Positions 27,501 to 42,500 of a stretch of 64,000 bases of DNA are shown here, piece after piece (the stretch's first letter is position 1; each line of letters starts with the position of its first letter). A model generated the notes under the pieces. The model did not search any database. It worked only from the letters and a program-made list of their open reading frames with translations, and was not told where the DNA came from. The position numbers and the translations under genes were made by a program. The DNA comes from Laetiporus sulphureus 93-53 (taxonomy: Eukaryota; Basidiomycota; Agaricomycetes; Polyporales; Laetiporaceae), in contig NW_024468562.1 in assembly GCF_001632365.1 (NCBI RefSeq), positions 208,132 to 272,131 on the forward strand, in the 5' to 3' direction.

Positions 27501-30500
27501 AGCAACTTGAAAAGTTCCGATCAGCTCTGGGAGGTGAACAACTTGCCATACAAAACAGAGCCAACCAGGTGAGCTTTCCTATCTAGAAATTCACAAACGA
27601 CGGTGGAATGCATCATTATAGCGTCCGCATGTTGATTTACGTCGATAGGCGGGATCTGCTCTTCTGGATTCTGTCCAGCTGCTCACAAACTCTCAGTTTC
27701 CATCATGGCCTGGACGATCATTGTGACTCATATACTACATGCCGTATAACACTGGTGGCATGCGTGTGCTCTTCTCACATGCCTCGAAATCGCCAGTCCG
27801 ATAACGCTCGCCGCATCGGATTCGCTACTCGGATGTAGCAGATCGCTCGACTATTCCAAGCTTGACTGCTCCTTGCCTCTCCTGTTAGCATGAAATTAAA
27901 GCTCCTCCTTTTGCCCTTTCTAGTAGCTGGAGTTGAGCTAGGCAAGGACCCTTTTGCTATCGAGATGGCGGTCTAACGCCTTGCACATCCGCTCTTGGGG
28001 AGGTTGACAGCTGTCTTTCTGCGTTGAATAGATCTGAAAACAGACTTTGACAAGCTGCGACGTTTTCTTCACGTTATGCAGTCCGCACAGGCGCTTTACA
28101 ACGATCGACAGCAAGTTGCACAGTAAATGATCGGCAACCACATTTCCCATGTTCGTCGTGCTCTCTCCTCATTCCTTTGAAAGATAACCAGATTAGGAAC
28201 ACGATAGGGTTCCGATTAGAAGTGCGACTCCTTTCACTTGCGCTGATCTTCCCGCATGCAGCTCATGATCAATAGCACCGTCGTTACGTAGGGCACAAGC
28301 TGGCCAGCGGCGATGATGAACTTTAGCCTGAACAAGATGGATCATGACCACGGCATGTTCAGCAGGACGTCAAATGGGTAAGTTCGTTTGTACTTTGTAC
28401 GGCGCGGCTGCATCTTGTCCATCGAGGCCAACGGCGAATCGCACGCACTGCATGCTCTAATTTAGCGTTCGTCACTTGAGCACGGTATAAAGAGAGGCCG
28501 CTATCGACACTCCAGCCAGCATCGCCTCGCATTTATTCCCATCCCGCCTCCTCATATCCCAATCACCCGAACACTTCGTCATGCCGGCTAAGGGATCGAA
28601 AGCTAGTGAGTCTGGCTTACTCCCTCCATGTGTCACCGTGCCAATGCTTTGCTCGAAATCTTGCAGCAGGTGGTGGTGCTTCCAAACAGATGCACACGAG
28701 CGATGCATCGCGCATACAGTCTGCTAACGTAGGCGTGCAGCATCATATCTTCGTGGTCTCTGCTAACGGCGAGCACAACTTTTCGATAGGCTAAGGCTGG
28801 AAATGACGCTGGGAAGGGTACTTTCCCAGCTCGCGCCCAGGCTGCTGCCGCGCGTAACGCCAACGCCCCTGGAGCGGGTGCGGGTGCGGGTGCGAAGGCC
28901 GGCAAGGGCCCAAAGGCATAACGGCGTGTCGTACAGATGTCTGTGAAGAATCGGGGTCAGACTCTAGATTGTACGATAGTTGATGACGATTCGTTCATTG
29001 TTTCTATGTTCATCTCTCCATGCGCCGTGCCTTGGACCCAAAGTTCCTACGTGTTTTTACAAACTCCTTGATATACGAATGAATCCCACAACTCGCGTTT
29101 ATTCCCATTGCAGACCCGTTTCAGAGCATGCTGAGTGGTGTCGGTACTCGTGAGCATCCAAGCGTCTGGAACTCAGTGGGAAGTTCATTTTGCTCAATGT
29201 ATTGGTCCATCGTGCAAGCACGCGTTATGGCTGCAGCGCGCTTGAGGCTGACATTCCAGAGCGTTGTCAGTTTTGTCCTTAGATGCCCCACATTTCGTGC
29301 ATCGGGCAGCAGATTGTGAGCTTTACAGTCATACATGCAGTGGATAGGCTGAAACATTTCTGGCTGCTCAGCTGCTGCGAAAAATTCTACGCGAACATTT
29401 GCACTTTGCGGTCGTCCGCGTTCTCCACATCTACATTACTATTCGTGGGCGTGTGAGTGGAATTGAGGTCCACGACTCCAGCTTCCGCGACATCGTTATG
29501 CGTAGCCTTCGTGACAGTCTGATAAATCTGTATATGGGGCGGCAGAGGTAAAGTGCTGGTAGGCGTCTCTGACAGACGTCTAGGAGGGATTCTGGCAGCA
29601 GCGAAGCTCATTGTGATTGCATCGTCTGCGACAGTTCCTCGGGGGCTATTCAAGTGGTGTCGAGCATTGAGACTGTAAAGTCCGTGAGTAAACGAGTCTT
29701 TAGACGCGTATGTGACTCACGTTGCAAGAAATGAGTTTGCATAGACTGAAGTAATCGTTAACGAGTATACGCCTGGGAACATATATGATACAGACGTTTC
29801 CCTTGAATGGAGACCATTCCCATGAATATCAAACTGCCCTTGTAGAATACAAACTAGAGGAAGAAAATCATTGTCCGAACGGTTATGAGACAAGCGAGAT
29901 CGGGCGACGTAACTGTCATGAGGATCACGATCGACGTCAGCCTACAGTGGAAGATCGTTAGTGACAACAATTTTCAAGGTCAGGTATTGAGCAATGTATA
30001 CATAGTTAGACTTCCAGTATTGATGGTGTACGTCTGTAACGTCCTGATCAGATGGTCCGTGCTGGGGCACACCAAACGTAATGAGTGAAACTTTCGTGAT
30101 TGGATGACACTGTATAACTTTACCTGCGTGTCCGACCATGACTCTTCTGCAGGTAATAGATCAGTGACACAGCGATTATTATGTCTTCTGCCGCGGCAAG
30201 TGAAACTCCCCAAGTCAAGGTGATCTGGTAAACATGGTACTGCGTCACAAGCTGACAATAGATCGGAGAATGATACCATTTACCAATGGCCCCAGTGCTG
30301 TGCGGAACGTGGCCCACTCTAAGATCTCCCATCTATGACAGCACCATGTCAGCTGCATGAGCAAAGTCTGCATTGTAATCACATACGACAAGGTCACAGT
30401 TCCTGAACGGCCACTCAGCACTGTCAGCCTTAGGGGTTCATGAACAAGGGATAATTCACCAATTCCTGTACCTGTAGGGAGACATTTAGTGGATATCTCG

Positions 30501-33500
30501 CCATCGCTTACAGATACATACCGACACGCAAAAAGAGCAGTGTTGTCTGATAAGTGTTAGATGCATCAATAGTCATTCCAACCAAGCGGCAATGACGTCT
30601 TACTGCAACAGAGGTGAGAAATCGGTTCTTCGCGCTCACTACAACAGGATCAGTGTACCGTAGGGGCTGCGTCACGATTAACATTTACTCACGAATCCAA
30701 AGTCGATGAATGAAGAATCTGATAAATGCATCAGTGGGAAAGAAAGTTTTTGAGAAAGTTGTGGCCCACCCTTGCACGATTGCCGCAATTAATACCTAAG
30801 ATGATGGTTGATTTAGTGCAACCATAGTCGCCCACGCAGGTAAATCCACCTACAGCGATAAGGACTGGGATCTAGCGCAAATATTCTGATTTATAATCAT
30901 CGAGCCACTCGTGCATGAGTGCACTCACCGGGGCACTCCTATCATTCGTTACATCAATATCAGCACCGAGAGGTAAGATAATTGCATACCAAACAATCTG
31001 CTCGACTTTAGCGAGGTCACCGAAATCAATGATGAGATAGCTGTAGACAACGTGGAGACAGAAAACGCTATGAAGCGTTTCCAGCAACCTTCGCAAACGT
31101 AAACACAGGAAGGTCTGTCTAGGGTATGAACGCACCAGATGACTGCCACAACTATTTTGATCTTCAACGGATCGTTGGGGTAGTTCCACCAATAGACATA
31201 CGCTTGAATGGTAGACATCCCATAGAATCTAAACATAGATCGCTGAATCTCGTGCAGTGACAGGCTAAATTATCAGGCAACGTACACCATAGCTACACAG
31301 ATCGTTATAAGGAATGCACCTACGAATTTCTCGATAGTGGTAGACATCTCGATGACCCAAGTCTCTGCGTTCCAAAAGAAAGAAGACAGAGAAGAGAGCG
31401 GTATCCTGGCAGCATCTATATGTCCCAAGGACCACAAGAGCGCTTCAAGTGGGCAGTGACTGAGTGGTTCAGCGGAGATCGTGGCAAAATGCCGCGATGG
31501 GGCTCAGTCGTTTTGGGACACCTGACGTGTTGCATATGCATGGAAGATGGAAGCACCTATGCACGGAAGGGATTCATATTGAGAAAGAGCGGAGGTTGCA
31601 CGACCACAGCCTGGATGACCTGCACATGGCTGCTATCATAATTCGTATGCAGAACCTTATCATTCTGTTCGACTGTCTGGGAAGGTTTCCTATCTGTGGA
31701 GATCTGTTGTATTTCAGTGGAGATAGCGCTGCAATCATTGTGGGCAGCGTGGGTACGCTGCACAGGTCCATGCAACGCCGACGGCGATCAGTGTTGCAGC
31801 TTGAGTGTACTTGTCATTTTGACATGACGTTAGTGTTTACTGTATGCCGCAACACATTAATCGTCGATCGGGACACTGCCCACACGAAGAGATCTGAGAT
31901 GACTGTCAGCACCAATAACTGCTGTCGCATTAAGCATCCTTCGCACCGGAGGACCGCTATCCTCCCGTCCACGGCCTCAACAAAAGCTATACCATCAACT
32001 TGTAGTCTCGTAGACCTCTCCGGCTCGCAAGCCATGCATTCTAGAAGTCGTAAGGCAAGCAAAGACTACGTGCCAACCCACTCGTTGGGGTCGCATTACC
32101 ACTACTCGTCATCATGACGCGCGCATGAGAAATCGAGAATGGCTCTCGCAAGATGATAAAAGAAACGTTGGGCAAAGCCGCTGACGGATATTGAACAGGT
32201 GCATGAGCGGCTTCGATTCTGACGCTATCGTGTGTGATCTGAGAAGCCGGCCTATGGCGCGTTTCGTGAGACTATGTAGCTGACCGTATTGTTCCTAGAG
32301 TCTATGAGTTGCATATTCGTGCATAGTGTTCGCATGAGCATTGATGACGAAAGGGAGTCATAGTAGGTCACCAGCAAACCCTCGCGCGATTGTGGCTGAG
32401 ACAAGGTACATCGCGGTCACATGGCCCGCCGCAACATCTTTAGCGCACCTTTATATTCCTTTTCCCCAAATTTTCTGGTACGCGATACCTTGCAACCTTG
32501 GATGTCCTGAATATTCATTGAGGCGGCTGGAACCCGAATTTCCAGTAAATATATCAGGGCAGCAATGCAGACCCCAGAGACAGACGGCAGCACGTGGAAC
32601 CAGTGTTATTTGAGCACGGCTCACAGTCTCCTGTCTTTCAGATACTATCGGCGTTTACAACAACCTTCTTTTTCCAGGGAGAAAGCGGAAATACCTGCCA
32701 AGGTAAATGTACATTACCGCGACGGGTCTGAGTCATACGGGGCGTATATGTTCTGTCCCTCATCCAGAATCCCACATATGCACGCGCGTGCCAGGCTGTT
32801 ATTCTTACAATTCTGAATTGACATAGCTCAGCTGGGGCTTTCTATGCGAGTTCGCAGTAATTTGACCAGGGAATACAGAGCGGGACATACCTCCCGCCAG
32901 TGAAGTTCGTACCTTGCATAATGCACTTCTTGTATCGCGGATCACAAGTCGCAGCCGTCCGGACATGACCACCCCGGTTCAAGCCTCCTGAGCCTTGGCC
33001 CGCTTTGCCTCTCTAATCTTCTTCGTCCGCAAACCCCAGTATTTCGTCTTCTGCGGCGCCTCCGCGACGGCGAGCCAGCCCCCGTCGTTTCCTGCGAGAG
33101 CCTTCCAGATCTTCGCCGCCTGTATCGCGCTCTTCTTCGCCTCCTCCAGCTTCTCCATCGCACAGTACGCCTTGCACAAGCGCTGGGACCGCACTGCCCA
33201 TACCTTCTCGTTGAAGTATTTCTCCTTCTCCATCATGTCAAGCACAAACAGGCACGCTTTTGTGATCTTGTCCTCCGGCGCAGACGCATCGTTGATCCAT
33301 TTCTCCAGCTCGTCGTCGTCGTAGGATGTCTCTTGCAAGCGTTGGATCGTTGCACGCCGAACATTGCTGGCCTTGCCCGCAGCGCCGGTTAGGCTGCACG
33401 AGGGACATGTGCAGAAGAAATTGTACTTTTCCTTCAGCTCCCTCCGGCGAGTGGCGCGAGGGGCAGCCTCATCTAATTCTAAGTACGACATCGTGATTTC

Positions 33501-36500
33501 CTCTCCCTTGCGAATCGGCGTCAATGCACGGATCTCCATCGTAAATGCCAAGAGATCCCATCGCGATATCACATTCGGAGTGCAGCTGTAACGTCGCAGT
33601 GGAATTACTTTCTCAAGTCAGATCGAATGTAAGGATTCGTACCTGTGGTTGATCCGCGAGCTCTCCATGCAGACGGCTCCACAGGCTCCATCGTACCCAG
33701 GTAGCGCGCCAATGTTGATTGCATTCGTGTCGATGATGCCCTGCTCCCGCGGGCGATCGTTGCCTTTGCAATTGTGGAGCACGTAGAACATGAGCCGATC
33801 ATACTCGCACATGCGTGACAGCAGCTCTACGATAGCATCATTCGCGGATGGATCCCCGGGGCGCAAGGAGAACGGATGGACAACGGTCGAGACAAACAGC
33901 GGGCGCTCACATATGATGAGATCGCCCGTGTCGAAGTCGGCAGTAGCGAACAGGCAGAGGCCCTTGTCCTTTATTGAACGCAATTCATAACTCCGTGCGG
34001 TGTAAGTGAGAGGGGCCGGGAAGCCAGGAAGGGCGAGGATAGCCTCCTTCATCCCCACAAAGAGCAAGGTGTTAGTCACCCTCTCAGTGAGGATGGGCGG
34101 GAGTGTTACTAAGGCGCGGTGCGACATGTCGGGCGGGAAGGTTCCAACCAAGGGAGCGTCGCGACTGGTTGAGGCTCTTCCACACGGGATGGGTATAAAG
34201 CCATCGACGGTCTTCGCATTGGGGGCCGGAGATGGTGTGGTCAGTGTTTGCACTTTGACCATTGGCTCGTTGCCGGTGTTGAGTGGCTTGCCTTTCAGGA
34301 CACCACGCTTCATGTCTGTACGAGGTGCTGACTTGCTCTCCGGAATGGACACTAAGCGAGGATTGACAGGAGCATTATCAGCATTTGAGAGGAAACATAC
34401 CCTTCATGCTCGCATCGCAGACTGCCTCCTTCTCTACAGCGGACGCTCGAAACGCGTCAACCACTCCAGAATCAGCGTTGAGCGACTTGCCCAGGAGAAA
34501 TCCGCGCTTCATGATGGCAGGCAGCAAGACCGAGAGGGAGTGATCAACGGTGTAATCGTGCACGACCTTATAAGACGAAATAGCACTGAGAAACCTCGAT
34601 CAGACGTGCATGACAGCCATCAAGACAATGACAATGCACCTCTCGCAGACCCACGCTATCTTCGCGAGGCATGAGTCGACACGTGCCCTAATTATGCCTA
34701 GGTCGGCCACAAGAAGCCGGCAGATATCAACATGCGCTCGGAAAATTGTCGAGCGTAAGCCAATGCGGGCGAGAAGATGCACGATTAGGTAGAAAGAGCA
34801 CCAGTGCAATGGTGGGCTGTTCGTTTCGAATATTGATGCTCGGGGCGATCACACTTGGCTTGCACGTGATGGGGGGGGGGCGACTCAAGTCGGCGGCGAA
34901 ATGCGTTCCTCCGTCCACAGGAAAGCAGAAAGAAACCACGACATCAGCGGTCCTTTCGGTGTAGAAAGAAGCATGAAGCGACTTAACGGGAGTCGCGCGA
35001 GGTATATTTTAGTGTTCAGATCAACGACAGCCATTGATTACCAATTTTCCGTTAAAGCGAGTGAATGAATGGAAAGCGGTGTGGAAAGAAAAGCTGACGC
35101 CGTACAAACGAGAATTCATACTCGAGTCCTCGCACACTGTGCTCAGAAATGTACATCACACAACGTTGAGAACCTTTGCACGGGACTGGGAGGGACCAGC
35201 ACGTTAAGATGATACTTGAAAGTTGAGCTTATGAATTCGCTGTTCTGTCGAGATTGCAATCTGAGTCTCGAAGACTCCTTCTGTTTCAGCTTTCTAAGTA
35301 GCCTCGTTCGAACAGCGAATTCAACAATATGTGATTGTTCATCTAGCGAGCTGGAGTACACGAAATCCGGACTCGGGCATGTGATCTTACTAAGTCACTG
35401 GGCAGATATATGCGTGCCAATAAGTTTCTTATGAGCTTTCAAAGGACATCCTTACGGTTCGCGATGCTGAGGGAGCTGCTGTGTCATGTCGCAAAGCCTA
35501 CTGGCAGCCTTCCGTAAAGAACAATTCACGGCGTACTTCACCAGAATCGTATACGTCTCCCCAAGACATATTCTTCGGGCTTCAGATATATTAGGAAGCA
35601 TTGAAGTAGTTTCACAGCCCCACCAGGAGCAGTGAATCCGCCGTGATCAGGCCTTTAGCGTCAGGCCCTAAAAGCACGAAGACAGATCGGTCACACATTC
35701 AGATGGGCGCGATCGGCGCGACGCGTCCGAACCAAGTGCACGTCACGGTGTGACGCGACGCGTTGATTATCACACGCTACGTCTTGTCATCTTCCATCCC
35801 ATTCACATCGCCCGGAAGCGGTCCCAAATACTCAAGATGGCTGATCTGGAGGCCGCATTGGACGTTACGAGAAAGGCCATTTCTAGATCTCATACGAAAG
35901 GCAAGCAACAACACGCGAACACCGTGGAGCAAGTTGCATCTCATTTGATCCTACTCGTAAGAGATCCACTGCTCGTGCTGCGTGCTACTGACCAACAGGT
36001 TTGGTAGAAATCGAGCACGTTGTCCTCAGCAGCCATAAAGAAACTTGTGCAACTCTTCCGTCGACCATTAGTGCCGCTATACTCTGCATTTCCTCTCCCA
36101 TCTCTCCAGCTCTCTGGGGCGATTTTCCACAAGATTTATCACGAAAAGTTCTTGGCCGCCCTCGGACAGCAGGCACATGAGCAGAAAACGCATGCGGAGA
36201 ACATATTGAATTCTTTACTTTCCGGTGTTCTGGTACGTGCTTCGTTATATTTATCCATCACCGCGGACTTATTGTCCTTTGTAGGATTTTCTTGATGAGA
36301 GTGAGACCGGTACGTTGTGGCACTCACTATTCAAAAAATCTCATGTAGGCTCGTCAACAGAGAAGAGCAAGAGAGTCAAGGCGAAAGATGCTATCGGCAC
36401 GGCTCTATACCCGGCCCTTTGCGAAATCTGCTTCTCACTCTCCGCACCTATGATAGGTGTAGAGCTGAGATGTACCGTGAGTCATTGAGGCGCATATATG

Positions 36501-39500
36501 CGCGTACATGTGCCAACAGAGACTTGTATCGTGCAGGCATATGCCCTGCTCTCCGATTCCGCCGCTGCACACACGGCTAACCAGCAGAGGCTGCGAGATC
36601 CGGCCCTCCTCGGAGGGTGAGTACTGATCTGAGATGTGCTCTTTCAGACTAAAATTTGTTTAGGGAGCGCCTCGGAAATGCATTCTGGAGGACCAAAGGT
36701 AGTGCCATGATTCGAACAACGGCATGACATGCTGAAATGGACGTTCTAGACTTCCTGCCGATGGAGAGCCTGCTGAACATCTTTGCTCGCATCCTTCCTT
36801 CCACGAAAGAAGCAGGTTCCAGTCGCGCCAAGCGCTCTGCGTTCATCCGTTCCGTCTTCGTATGTCCGCAGCTACCTGAGACCGCCGATGCTGGCCAGAA
36901 AGTAGCCGAGCTGCTCGAATATGTACCCTCCACGGAGTGGGAGGAGACGTCGAGGAGGATTGTGGATGTCGTTGCTGCGGCCAGCCTTGCGTTGTGAGTC
37001 AATCATGCTGCTCATGTGGGTGAATTGCGTCTCACTGGGCCTTGGCCTTGGCCTCAGCCCACAGCCCTTCGCGGTCAACGAAGTGTATGCGTGTGAGCAA
37101 GCCATGCAGTGTGATAGGCTGTATGTAGACGACAAGACACTTGTAGCGAACGTCCTCGTAGGGGTAAGTAACGATAGCATTGCATCTCGCCTGACCAGTT
37201 CATTGGCTCATTATATGCGCTCTGACATCTTCTATTCATCAATTTTCACAGGATGACCAATGTGAGGCGCTAGAGGTTCCTTTCTCAAGCGTGCGGAAAA
37301 TCACGATCGAGAGCGATAACGAGGCTGCCGGTTCCGATACTCGAGCCGTCATCGAAATAAGCGAACCCCCGAGACTCGGTAAAGAATCGGTGCTCAAGAA
37401 AGTTCGGAGAGAGGAGCACACGCAGTGGACATTAGAGTTTAAGTTTGGCAAGACTGACCTAGCTCGGTTCACCAAGGCATTGCAAAACAGGAAACTCGTG
37501 AGTTGTCGTATTGCAGCCATGATCACCCCTCAATTGTTCGAAACTGCAGGGGAAGTATGTGAAGAATTGCATTCCGCCAAAGCTCTCTTTAGCGAAGTCG
37601 GCTACCGTCCTTGACTTTGATCATAAAGGGCAGCCGGTCAAGGAATTGAGTCAGTCTGAGGTACGTTCGGTAGCTACTTACCATTTTTAGAGTGACTTAT
37701 GACGTGTTGCAGCGGATCGAGAACGTTGAACAGTGTAAGACAAGTCAAAAAGGTCACATCCGCACTGCTCAGCTCATCATTTTCCGTCACTAGTTTATCA
37801 TACGAACCAGAGCAGTGATGACATCCATGCGACATCAAGAGATGACGCTGCTGCAATCAGCAAGGATCTTACATTTCCCCTGCAGGACATTTCGTCTGCA
37901 AGCGGCAAGAAGACCGTCATGAAGGCCCTTTACGACGATTCCACATTGACTGGACGACCTCACAATGCTGTTGCGCCCTCAAAAGATAAGGCGACCGAAC
38001 TGCAAACTCCTCAGTCTGCTTCTGACCACAATGCTGAATCCCGCGATGTTTCTCATGCTCCCGCTGCGCAGGCTGTAGTCTCCAAGCCTCTTTCTACAAG
38101 CCCTCGATTGTCCAAAGAATCATCTTCGAAGGCCTCTGGAGCGTTGAAACGTACTGAGTCTCAGATAATGCGTCATGAAGTCTTTGGTGCTAGCGACGAA
38201 GACCTATCTGATTTCTCTGATAGTAATTCTGTGACCGCTGCTCTGCAGACTGTCAGGCGATCTCCGAGGATCAAGATGCAGTCATCTAACAAGACTATTG
38301 GATCTGTCCGCAACCCATCTTCGGCTTCGCGCACATCTCATGCTCGATCTGCTGGTGGTAGACGGATTATTGATTCTGATGACGAGATATCTGCTATTGC
38401 GCCTATCGGAAACATCAAGAGCAACAAGATTCGCCGCAAAAAGATGGCTATTTCGCGCACGAATGACGATCCTGAATGCGACCCTTCACCAACACTGGCG
38501 AAGGAGAATCTTGTTACTCCGATACACGGTAGCGCTCCATCTCCTTCAGTTTTCGTGACTCCGTCAAAACCATCTCTGGGACGTGTGCTCTCTCAATTGG
38601 TACTCCCTAGTTCTCCGTCGTCCTCTCCCGGACATCAAGCTGCAAGTGCTCCAGCAAGAAAACCGTCTGAAGCGGTTGTGAATTGCGACGGCTCTGCCAT
38701 GCGCTCTACCAGAACGAACGCCGATCGCACCTTAGAAATGCCTGACCATATCTCGGATGTCTCTGTCCCCGCTGCTGATGTGACCCCTTCTGTTTCTCGT
38801 CTAATCACTACCAAGATGCCGAAGCCGGTTTCTGTGGGTGCAATGATACAGGACGAGCCTCCCCTTTCACCAGTTATGGATCAGATGGCACGTAGCAAGA
38901 CAGCTAAGAAACCGTCCCTGGCTGATATGAGCGATCCAAGTAAGTCATGCTTGAAAGTGAGCCGAACGTCTCTAAGTGATAGCAGTCTCCGAATGCTCTT
39001 CTCCCGTCCCTGTCCCTGAGCGCAAGGTTGAACGCAAGTCGCTGAAGGCGAACCTCCGGAAGAAAGATCAGGCGCTTCCAGATCAAACAAAGGCTGCATC
39101 CCATGTCAAAGCATCCAAGAGGAAAAGAGATACTGCGATTGATGCGCATCATCATCTCGATGTTTCGAACTCTGATCAGATAGAACTCCAGCCTCCTCGC
39201 GGGAAACGACCCCGAAAGAGTGATGCAGAACTCACTCCAGCGGTTCCTCCAGAGCGGACAGAGTCGCAGGTGCTCCGACCGCGGGCGACAGCAGCAACCC
39301 GAGCCAAGAAGAAGTATCGTGGCCGGAAGGACCGCACTTCATCACCGGCATCGGCTCTGAACCAGATTGACTACGACGAGTTACCCAATGGTCCGCCCGT
39401 GGAACAAAGTAGTAGTACTCCTTCGTCTCGCCTGTCCGCTCAAGCGGTGCATGATAAGGTGAAGGCTGCATGCGAAAAGGCGGAAGTCTCACCTGCAGCA

Positions 39501-42500
39501 CCTGCGCGGAAACCCCGTGCAGCGGCGAAGAAAAACAAGGAGAACCAGCCTCTTCCCATCAAAGCAGTCTCGGACAATTGCGAAGTACTGGACCCGCTTC
39601 TAGAACAGACGGCGGAGATTGGTGCTCTACAGGACTCAAGTAGGAGCGAAAGGCGAGAGACAACTCAACAGCCGACCAAGCCTGCTGCGAGGAAGGACGG
39701 CAAGGACTCTCGTACCTCTGAACTGAAATTAGAACCCGCTCGCGTACGTGCAACAGATTCATCTTACTATTGAGATTGCTCACGAAATCGTTTAGCCTCG
39801 GCGACGTCCAGCGGAAGCTCAGAAGAAGGAACCAAATTCACCCTCCGTAGCGCTCTCAAAGCCGAGAACGCGCATCAATGAGAAAAGCGAGGTGCATTCA
39901 GCGGTAATGTTCTCTGTATCATGCTCGTTGAAGTCTTCTGACGGCCTGCAACCCAGATACTCGATGCGGCTGCGTCAAAGGACAAGAAGCCCCTCAAAGC
40001 ACCGTGGGCAGATTTCAACTTCTCAGCATCTCCTCACCGAAATGTCATGACTGATATACGAGACGAGGACCTTGCTAATAATGTAGACGTTGGCGAGCAG
40101 AACGACGTACAAGAAATTGACGTGCTCCTACCTCCGGCGGAACTTGCGCGAAATCAATCTGATCCAAACCGCGCGAATGACACATGCGACATCGAGCTAG
40201 TTGAGAATACCAGCGAGGTCAGTAAGCATGACTTTGGAGAATGACGCGTCTGATCGAGGCACTCACATGATAGATCAACGGGGATGGACACATATCTCCA
40301 CGAGAGGGAGAGTATCAAGCATCCGCGACGAGATCAGTGAGATCAATCATCAGGCAGAGCATTCCACAACTCACATAATGCTATTTTTAGTCTCGCGGCG
40401 CTGTCTCTTCTCGCCAGAATACACGAGAACATGATTCAGCGGTTCTCACTGCTGAAGAAGAAGACCTCACCCTTGTCGATGTGGTTAAAGTTTGTTCCAA
40501 TCGATCCTAAAGTCTCCGTGCTAACCCATCTTTATCAGTCCGTGCTGAAGCAACAGCACACTCAGTTGAAATATGATACTGTGTCACACGCGCAGAAGTC
40601 GGTACGTGTCCTAGATACAATAAGCAGCCTTCCATTGATGGCGCAAATATTGATGGCGCAAATACGGTATGCTGTAGCGTCAGCCGCCTATCCTGAAGTA
40701 CACAAAGGAGCAGACCGAAACGATTGATCTAACTGAGGACAGCCCATTCGCAAAGGTGCCAACGAAGAAGAAACCGTCCAGAGCTTCGCCCAAACTCGAC
40801 CTCCTTGACCTTGACTCGGTGGAAATTTCGACTTCAACGCCATTCAAGGTAGTCACGCTGCCGGAAAGGGAAGTCTCTCCTGTCCCGGCGAGGAAATCGC
40901 GACCAAAGCATTCGGTGACGTTCGCAACGACCATAGAGGAGCACTATTCGTCTCCGGATGATGAAGAACTCACTCGACGCGATGCCCCGAGTGGTGCTTT
41001 CATTAAAAGCAAACTGGACACTGCATGTATGCAGGGCTGTTCGAATTATAGACCATCACCTTCGGTGACTGATACGGAACAGTCTCTCCTAGCTCAATCA
41101 TCAACAAAGGCGCCTCAACGAAGGATTCCAAGCTGGATCAAGGCAGCAGGAGTATGAATGCACGATCCTCGCGCCAAACCAAGGAAGCAGGAATCCAAGA
41201 CATTGTCGACGTTTTGGACGAGATACAACAGGCATGTGCTCGCTTAACTAGCGTGACCATTCATGAGCTTCATGAGCGTCATAACTCCCTGTCAGGCTAT
41301 TCTGCGAAAAGTCACTCAAAAGTTCGATGGCGTCCGAGAGGAAGTACGACATGGCCGGGACGCACTTATCGCCGACGCGACAAACGATCTTCTCGAGATG
41401 CGCGCAGAGAGGTGAGCGACATCCTGGACCATACACACCCGTCGTCGACTCTTGAACGTACACTTAGTGTGAATCATTTCAATCACCTCATTGATCTCGA
41501 AGCCGAGTATGCAAAATTCGGGCGTATCACCACGAGCGGTTTCGAGGATATGCGCAAGTTGAATGAAGAGATCTGCGTGAGTATCAAGAAGACGATTGAA
41601 GGACACGACCGCAGCTCGCTGTCGAAGAGGATGCCCAAGATGGGCTCGTTGCCCATCATCATCCAACAGAACTTTCAGCGATGATGTTGTGCCAGACCTT
41701 CCAGAGGAATGATGCTTCGCTTTGTACTTGCTGTGAAACGTGCTTTTGGCTGCTATGCTTATCCGTTCAAATTACTGGACACTTTACATTGAACGTAGCA
41801 AGTGCGAGCCATATCTTGTGTCTCTAATTCGTCGCAACGTGAATACTTGCTGATTTGCCGTGATATTGGCGTTTGAACACGTGTGTCACACTTATACCTC
41901 AGATCAATATCGCGTTGACGCGCTTGGAAGTCTTGTAAATGTGTACGCGATGCATAACGATAGCTGGTTACTCTAAGTGCTTCTTGCCACACGGATCTTC
42001 GCGATGCAGGGCACGGCTGATATTGACTGAACAGCAAAGCGTTCACTGGTAAGAGTTCACCGATGTAGTGCTATCAAAGCCTGGCTTTCGTGCTCGATGT
42101 CAACATCCCGGTTCTCCACAGCTCTCTCGCGCGGTCGCGGAGGGTTCGACGCAACAGTTTCCCACTAGGGTTTCTTGGAATCGCCTCAACGAACTCCACC
42201 CCAGCTGTCAATTGCTTGTAGGCAGCTTTTCCTCGTGCGACGTACTGACAATGTAACCTGTGTTTAGGCCAGGAACACATCTGAACAGGCCAGGTAATAC
42301 TCACCTGGATGAGGGCGGCTCTGATTGCGTCGGCATGCGCAGGATCCTCTCGAATGCGTCGCTGGGCCGCACCGTTGAGTACGACAAAGGCTAGAAGCAA
42401 GTCGCCTTGGAAATCGTCTGGTATACCCGCAATGCAAACGTCGGACACGTCCGAATGATTTAACAGGAAGCCTTCCAGCTCCGCCGGGGCCACTGAGCGT